From Rhodospirillales bacterium (GTDB lineage: Bacteria; Pseudomonadota; Alphaproteobacteria; Rhodospirillales; JAOUPW01), in NCBI GenBank assembly GCA_029879665.1, contig JAOUPW010000024.1, forward strand, positions 1-10,989: a stretch of DNA of 10,989 nt, written 5' to 3'. Both the position numbers and the translations under genes were made by a program. Below are positions 7,122 to 10,989 of this stretch, piece after piece. Below the pieces are notes generated by a model, which saw nothing but the letters and a program-made list of their open reading frames with translations, did no database searches and had not been told where the DNA came from. Each line of letters begins with the position of its first letter. Position 1 is the first letter of the stretch.

Positions 7122-8368
7122 CACATAACCCCCTTGGCCTGCAGGGCGGAAATCAGCTTGTCGATATAATGGCCCTGATAACGATGAATGCCGAGGCCAA
7201 GCCCCCATTTTACGGCATCTTCGGAATCAACCCGGGACAGGATCACCCGGTCTCTTCCGCTGGCTTGCACCACGTCGCGCATTTCAACCATTCGGTCTTC
7301 CGGAACATTGCCGGAAAATTCCGGGCCCCAGCTTATCTTTACCAGGTCGGTTTGCAAGACTCCGGGATCGAAGAACTGCAATGACATGGGGGTCAGGCCA
7401 TCGACAAGAACCGTGTATCCGAGGTCGCTGAGCACATCACGTGCATAGGAGAACGCCCCCATGTCGGAAAAAATGTCAATCAGATGGAATTCGATAACCA
7501 CCTTGCCGGTGTTTTTTCCGATGCTTTTATGAAAATGCTGAAACTCCCGCGACAAAATGGTGCTGATGTTTAGGTTGAGGCTGATTGGTATGTCGGTATC
7601 CTTGAATTGCTTACGCGACATAATCGCCAGCACACGCTTGTCCAGAGCTTCGGTCAAATACTGGAACAACCAAGGATTTGCGAACAGGTTGACGTCGGGA
7701 GCGATCCGCTGTTGCAGTTCCGACATGGACACGAAGTGTTCGCTGAACAGAAGACCCCCGTCATTAAGGGAAAGAATTTTTACGGCGAATTGCTGTCGGA
7801 TCATATCGGAGATCCGCGCATTGACCAGTTTGTTGCTGATCTCGGAAAGATTTCCGGGATCAAGGGAAACACCGGTCATTTTCCGTGCCGCGGGTTTGGA
7901 TTGCTTGACCTCCAGCTTAGGTTCCGCACCGCTCGCCATCGATATGATCACGGCCTTGAACGCGGAATAGTCCTTGGGTATGCCCAAATCGTACCAGGTC
8001 GAAAACTTGTCATCTTCTCCGCTGCTGCCGGACGCCGCCAGTGGATCTTCGCTGAACAAAGCGCGGGCTCTGTAAACGGCTTGTTCCACGTCCCGAACCG
8101 GAGCGTCGCGGCAAATAAGAACAAGATCGCCGTTGGCGCAGCGGTACAACAGCGCGTCCGCGCTCGTCATCAGCGAATCAAAGGAACGTGCGGCGATCTG
8201 GATGAAGTTGGGCTTGCGGTTGACGGCACGAAGTTTGGACAGGTGGATGTGGATGGCATAATACCCTGCTCGCACATTGCCGATGCGGCGCAGCTGTTCC
8301 ACGATCAGGCGGTCCTCACCGGAGGACGCCTGAAGGGATCCGCTCATTTCGAGTCCCGGATCAGCCAT
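7121..8368 (-). CDS. Degenerate GGDEF-like/EAL-like protein, first of a tandem pair
   Basis: 415-residue paralogue of the next gene downstream, with the same domain order. N-terminal half (about 35-108): HIHLSKLRAVNRKPN then YRCANGDLVLIC at 75-86, a GGDEF-like pattern with NGDLV at the signature position. A short linker rich in Lys/Pro/Ala (about 147-165) replaces the charged coil of the paralogue. C-terminal EAL-like half (about 186-405): SEHFVS at 209-214 in place of the EAL strand, NIS at 267-269, Glu293 in IEFHLID (first Glu of ELTE kept, second lost), DGLTPMSL at 323-330, KISW at 344-347, RVDSE at 379-383 and QGH at 398-400. Several metal-binding acids needed for cyclic di-GMP hydrolysis are therefore absent. 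The start has GAAGGG six bases upstream. Likely co-transcribed with the second copy from a promoter in the 77-base gap shared with the divergent phosphatase gene. Role unknown. Confidence 0.82.
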   Translation of the reverse strand: MADPGLEMSGSLQASSGEDRLIVEQLRRIGNVRAGYYAIHIHLSKLRAVNRKPNFIQIAARSFDSLMTSADALLYRCANGDLVLICRDAPVRDVEQAVYRARALFSEDPLAASGSSGEDDKFSTWYDLGIPKDYSAFKAVIISMASGAEPKLEVKQSKPAARKMTGVSLDPGNLSEISNKLVNARISDMIRQQFAVKILSLNDGGLLFSEHFVSMSELQQRIAPDVNLFANPWLFQYLTEALDKRVLAIMSRKQFKDTDIPISLNLNISTILSREFQHFHKSIGKNTGKVVIEFHLIDIFSDMGAFSYARDVLSDLGYTVLVDGLTPMSLQFFDPGVLQTDLVKISWGPEFSGNVPEDRMVEMRDVVQASGRDRVILSRVDSEDAVKWGLGLGIHRYQGHYIDKLISALQAKGVM

Positions 8369-8416
8369 AATCTACCCTTCAACCTGATTTCTTTCGCGAT
8401 CTTTCCGCCCCCCCGC

Positions 8417-8430
8417 CCAGGCCGACCTGG
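8417..8430. repeat. Short inverted repeat in a divergent intergenic gap
   Basis: CCAGG (8417-8421) and CCTGG (8426-8430) form a perfect 5-base inverted repeat with a 4-base loop. The right arm touches the GGAAGGG ribosome binding site of the phosphatase gene. It may be an operator or a small RNA hairpin; at this size it could also be chance. Confidence 0.3.
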
Positions 8431-8445
8431 AAGGGCTTGTCACTT

Positions 8446-9210
8446 ATGCTCCGAATCACCATTTTATTCCTTGTCATGGCACCGACACAACCAACCGTCA
8501 CACCGTCGCCGCCCCTGGGTCAAGCCCGGGTTCCCCGGAATTGCAGGGTTTATGCCGTCGGCGACATTCACGGACGCGCCGATCTCCTGGAAAGAATGGT
8601 GTCGATGATCATGGATGATGCTGAGAATGCCAAATCCCGGCGCAACATCATTGTCTTTCTGGGTGATTATATTGATCGCGGCCCGGAGTCCTTCGAGGTC
8701 ATCGACCTGTTGGCGGCGGGCCCGCCGCCGGGGTTCGAAGCCTATTTTCTAAAGGGCAATCATGAGGATTATCTGCTTCGCTATCTCGAAGACGGAAGGA
8801 ACCTGAAAGACTGGCTTGCCAACGGCGGTGATGCAACCTTGGTCAGTTACGGCCTCGATCCCCTGAACTGTTCCGTTTCAGCCCTCAAAACCGCCGTTCC
8901 CGACAATCACCTCGCGTTTTACAAATCCCTTAAAAGCTGGCACCGGGAGGGGGACTATTTGTTCGTGCACGCCGGATTGCATCCCGAGTTGCCGCTTGAA
9001 AACCAGCGGGAGGTCGACATGATTTGGATCCGCGGTAAATTTCTCAACTTTACGGGCTCCTTCGGCTTTCTTGTGGTGCATGGACATTCCATTCATCCCG
9101 AACCCGACGTATGCGACAACCGGATCGGCATCGACACCGGTGCCTATGAATCCGGCCGCCTGACCTGTCTGGTTCTGGAAGGAACCGATTACCGGTTTTT
9201 AACAACCTGA
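8446..9210 (+). CDS. PPP-family metallophosphatase (serine/threonine phosphatase-like)
   Basis: 254-residue binuclear-metal phosphatase of the calcineurin-like PPP group, which also includes diadenosine tetraphosphatases and bacterial protein phosphatases. All metal and catalytic motifs are present: GDIHGR at 39-44, GDYIDRG at 73-79, GNHED at 104-108, HAG at 175-177 and HGH at 212-214. The end reads GIDTGAY then a segment ending LVLEG, as in common alphaproteobacterial members. The first ten residues are hydrophobic (LRITILFLV) but too short for a convincing signal peptide. Start: ATG at 8446 has GGAAGGG ten bases upstream; an in-frame TTG at 8437 sits too close to it, and the ATG at 8476 has no visible site. 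The gene is divergent from the degenerate GGDEF/EAL pair, so a shared signalling role is possible but unproven. The substrate (protein, dinucleotide or other) cannot be decided. Confidence 0.9.
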   Translation: MLRITILFLVMAPTQPTVTPSPPLGQARVPRNCRVYAVGDIHGRADLLERMVSMIMDDAENAKSRRNIIVFLGDYIDRGPESFEVIDLLAAGPPPGFEAYFLKGNHEDYLLRYLEDGRNLKDWLANGGDATLVSYGLDPLNCSVSALKTAVPDNHLAFYKSLKSWHREGDYLFVHAGLHPELPLENQREVDMIWIRGKFLNFTGSFGFLVVHGHSIHPEPDVCDNRIGIDTGAYESGRLTCLVLEGTDYRFLTT

Positions 9211-9282
9211 ACGCCTTATCCTTTGCCGCCTCCCGTCTTCGTGGTAGGTTCTCGGCGTTCTTCCATTTCATGGGAAAGTGCT

Positions 9283-10221
9283 GTGTCGAGAAAACGGGTT
9301 TTAGTCACCGGCGGCGCCGGGTTTTTGGGTTCACATCTTTGCGAACGGCTGCTTGCCGACGGCCATGACGTTCTGTGCGTCGACAATTTTTATACCGGCG
9401 CCAAGGACAACATCGCGCTGCTGCTGGATAACCCGCACTTCGAACTGATGCGTCATGACATCACCTTTCCCCTCTATGTGGAAGTCGATGAAATTTACAA
9501 CCTCGCCTGCCCGGCTTCCCCGATCCATTATCAGCATGATCCGGTGCAGACGACCAAGACTTCGGTCCATGGCGCGATCAACATGCTGGGCCTGGCCAAA
9601 CGAACCAATGCCAAAATCATGCAGGCTTCCACCAGCGAGGTCTATGGCGACCCTGAAATCCATCCCCAGCCGGAACACTATAACGGCAACGTCAATCCCA
9701 TAGGGCCGCGCGCCTGTTATGATGAAGGCAAGCGCTGTGCGGAAACATTGTTCTTCGATTACCACCGTCAGCACGGGCTTAATATCCGCGTCGCCCGCAT
9801 CTTCAACACCTATGGGCCGCGCATGTTGCCCAATGACGGGCGGGTGGTTTCCAACTTCATCGTTCAGGCCCTGGCCGGAACCCCCATCACCCTTTACGGC
9901 GACGGCGGGCAGACCCGGTCTTTCTGTTATGTCGATGACCTGATCGAAGGGTTTATCCGCCTGATGAAGGCGCCCGATTCCCTGACCGGTCCGGTCAACC
10001 TGGGAAACCCCGGCGAATTCACCATCCGCCAGCTCGCCGAACGGGTGCTCGCCCTGACCGGATCAAAATCGGCTATCGAAACCAAGCCGCTGCCGGCGGA
10101 CGACCCCATGCAACGCTGCCCGGATATCGGGCTGGCGAAAGAAAAACTTGGCTGGACGCCGGGGGTCGACCTCGATCAAGGCCTAAAAAAGACAATCGCC
10201 TACTTCAAAAACTTGCCCTAA
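9283..10221 (+). CDS. UDP-glucuronate decarboxylase (UDP-xylose synthase)
   Basis: Extended short-chain dehydrogenase/reductase that converts UDP-glucuronate to UDP-xylose with bound NAD, giving a nucleotide sugar for surface polysaccharide. Protein of 312 residues, matching bacterial UXS enzymes. Seen: NAD-binding GGAGFLG at 10-16, DNFYTG at 34-39, the UXS hallmark [10 protein letters not shown] (75-84), [17 protein letters not shown] (116-124) with catalytic Thr117/Glu119, CYDEGKR with Tyr146 and Lys150, [10 protein letters not shown] (172-181), DGRVVSNF and QTRSF with Arg212. Start: a GTG at 9283 is preferred because [11 protein letters not shown] begins right at the Rossmann fold and GGGAAAG lies four bases upstream; the frame stays open to a TTG at 9223 that would add 20 unlike residues. 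The gene begins 72 bases after the phosphatase stop, and could be in the same transcript or have its own promoter. The nearby bi-domain oxidoreductase supports a polysaccharide context. Confidence 0.95.
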   Translation: MSRKRVLVTGGAGFLGSHLCERLLADGHDVLCVDNFYTGAKDNIALLLDNPHFELMRHDITFPLYVEVDEIYNLACPASPIHYQHDPVQTTKTSVHGAINMLGLAKRTNAKIMQASTSEVYGDPEIHPQPEHYNGNVNPIGPRACYDEGKRCAETLFFDYHRQHGLNIRVARIFNTYGPRMLPNDGRVVSNFIVQALAGTPITLYGDGGQTRSFCYVDDLIEGFIRLMKAPDSLTGPVNLGNPGEFTIRQLAERVLALTGSKSAIETKPLPADDPMQRCPDIGLAKEKLGWTPGVDLDQGLKKTIAYFKNLP

Positions 10222-10278
10222 AGCAAATCCCGAGCAAAACGCCCCGCGATGACGTATTTGCGAGATCTAATAAGCCCC

Positions 10279-10294
10279 CCGGCATTCTTGCCGG
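10279..10294. terminator. Possible hairpin terminator between convergent genes
   Basis: CCGGCA-TTCT-TGCCGG is a perfect 6-base GC-rich stem with a 4-base loop in the 80-base gap between the convergent UXS and hemerythrin genes. There is no strong T run on either side (CGTTAATT follows on the plus strand), so it is at best a weak bidirectional terminator. Confidence 0.4.
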
Positions 10295-10301
10295 CGTTAA
10301 T

Positions 10302-10700
10302 TCAGGTGTGCTGCAGGTAGGATTTGAACTCGGTATCGGCCTCGATGATATCGGCGACAAGAAAACTGACCAGATCCTCGTAGACTCTTTCAAGGTCGGC
10401 CTGTTCAGAAGCTGAATTGAAGTTTTCCCTGATTTTGTCGGCGCGTTCAAGAATCCGAATATGATGATTTTCGTGACCCCTCAGGCGCGGATAGCCGATT
10501 TCGGCAAGGACGGCCTCTTCGTGGACGAAATGCTTGCGGACGCTGTCGATCAGGAGCTCGACCAGGTCTTTCGCCCGCTCGTTGTCACCGGAGGCAAGCA
10601 CGGTATCGACCTGATCGAGAATTTCGATTAGTTCTTTGTGGTCGTCGTCGAGGGCTTTGTGTCCGATCTCGAACGAAGGCAGCCATTTCAATTTCGCCAT
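10302..10700 (-). CDS. Single-domain bacteriohemerythrin with an altered iron-ligand position
   Basis: 132-residue hemerythrin-like four-helix protein, expected to be cytoplasmic and to bind O2 (or NO/iron) at a di-iron centre. Seen: N-terminal KWLPSFEIGHKALDDDHKEL typical of bacteriohemerythrins with ligand His21, HFVHEE at 57-62 giving His57 and Glu61, and HENHH at 76-80 giving His76 and His80. The last motif, normally H-I-x-x-x-D, reads DIIEAD (117-122): the aspartate ligand Asp122 is kept but the histidine position is Asp117. A good ribosome binding site (AAGGGG, four bases from the ATG) precedes it. It stands alone, convergent with UXS and divergent from the oxidoreductase. Oxygen sensing, storage or delivery are the usual suggestions for the family; with one His missing, the metal chemistry may differ. 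Confidence 0.92.
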   Translation of the reverse strand: MAKLKWLPSFEIGHKALDDDHKELIEILDQVDTVLASGDNERAKDLVELLIDSVRKHFVHEEAVLAEIGYPRLRGHENHHIRILERADKIRENFNSASEQADLERVYEDLVSFLVADIIEADTEFKSYLQHT

Positions 10701-10885
10701 TTTTCCCCTTATCCCCCCTTTGCTGCCGTTTTTTTCTTGAAAATCAACTTTAACCTTGCCCGGATCGGTTTAGAAGCTGAAAAATCGTTGTGAATTGAAG
10801 GGTTTTTAGCCTCTATGAGCAATAATATTTTTATATATCAAGACGTTTTTCCCCATTTCCTGGACAATTCGGGGTAAAAAGCGCC
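10701..10885. promoter_or_regulatory. AT-rich divergent intergenic region
   Basis: The 185 bases between the divergent hemerythrin and oxidoreductase starts are much richer in A and T than the rest of the window, most strongly at 10821-10840 (AATAATATTTTTATATATCA). It should carry promoters in both directions. I cannot place convincing -35/-10 pairs. A small inverted repeat TTGA-AAA-TCAA lies at 10737-10747 about 37 bases upstream of the hemerythrin start. Confidence 0.4.
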
Positions 10886-10989
10886 ATGAAACAAGTCATT
10901 CAGAACACCCGCAACGGTCAACTGACGGTCAAGGACGTACCGCCGCCCAAGGTCCGGGCCGGTCATATCCTGGTCCGCACCGGAGCGTC
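10886..10989 (+). CDS. Bi-domain oxidoreductase (dehydrogenase plus Gfo/Idh/MocA type), 5' end only
   Basis: Only the first 34 codons are in the window. They read MKQVIQNTRNGQLTVKDVPP and go on to a GHILVRT segment, which fits the start of a medium-chain zinc-type dehydrogenase fold. The particular MKQV.QN...G.L wording is that of the large bi-domain oxidoreductases (N-terminal alcohol-dehydrogenase-like half, C-terminal Gfo/Idh/MocA half) found in lipopolysaccharide and capsule gene clusters. The second domain is not visible, so a single-domain dehydrogenase cannot be excluded. GGGG lies about 11 bases before the ATG, a weakly placed ribosome binding site. The nearby UDP-xylose synthase fits a polysaccharide locus continuing to the right. 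Confidence 0.68.
   Translation, partial: MKQVIQNTRNGQLTVKDVPPPKVRAGHILVRTGA

Noticed and set aside
8446..8490. Signal peptide on the phosphatase
   Set aside because: The hydrophobic run is under ten residues with no clear cleavage site, and family members are cytoplasmic.
7607..8608. Plus-strand open frame of 333 codons
   Set aside because: Antisense to the first degenerate GGDEF/EAL gene and then running into the phosphatase gene in a different frame; no recognisable domain.
10737..10747. Possible FNR/Anr box upstream of hemerythrin
   Set aside because: TTGA-AAA-TCAA has half-sites resembling FNR but the spacing is three bases too short for the TTGAT-N4-ATCAA consensus.
1..10989. CRISPR arrays, tRNA genes, insertion sequences or phage genes
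   Set aside because: No repeated spacer pattern, tRNA-like cloverleaf, transposase or phage protein was recognised; nearly all the sequence is accounted for by ordinary genes.

Overview
The window looks like a stretch of chromosome from an alphaproteobacterium, most likely a Rhodospirillales-type organism. This is inferred from the moderately high GC content, the gene types and protein wording typical of that group (the CobC-like, PPP-phosphatase and UXS proteins); no rRNA or other taxonomic marker is present. It is densely coded, with eleven intact or nearly intact genes plus one truncated at each edge. There is no tRNA, rRNA, CRISPR array, insertion sequence or prophage, and no gene-free stretch longer than 185 bases.

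Region 1 (1-4177) is a cobalamin (vitamin B12) late-biosynthesis block. On the minus strand, in transcription order, lie cobS (cobalamin synthase), a cobC-like histidine phosphatase, cobU/cobP (adenosylcobinamide kinase/guanylyltransferase) and cobW (cut by the left edge). Gaps are very short and cobU and cobW share a 4-base ATGA overlap, so this is probably one operon. cobT (nicotinate-nucleotide:DMB phosphoribosyltransferase) is transcribed divergently across a 91-base gap. CobU, CobT, CobS and CobC together cover nucleotide-loop assembly: activation of cobinamide to GDP-cobinamide, making of alpha-ribazole phosphate, joining of the two, and removal of the phosphate. CobW is the usual metal-chaperone GTPase companion, and the earlier ring genes probably continue to the left.

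Region 2 (4190-5787) is a two-gene ABC-2 type exporter on the minus strand, an ATPase followed by a permease overlapping by ATGA. Its substrate is unknown.

Region 3 (5844-9210) is the most unusual part. Two adjacent, translationally coupled paralogues on the minus strand each look like a degenerate GGDEF-like half joined to a degenerate EAL-like half. Catalytic motifs are lost in both in the same way. A PPP-family metallophosphatase is transcribed divergently from them. They read as non-catalytic signalling proteins, but their role is unknown.

Region 4 (9283-10989) holds a UDP-glucuronate decarboxylase (UDP-xylose synthase), a convergent single-domain hemerythrin with one iron-ligand position changed from His to Asp, and the first 34 codons of a bi-domain oxidoreductase of the type found in surface-polysaccharide clusters. 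The right edge is therefore probably the start of a polysaccharide locus.

I do not see a clearly new multi-gene system. The best candidates for a second look are the paired degenerate GGDEF/EAL proteins and the altered hemerythrin.
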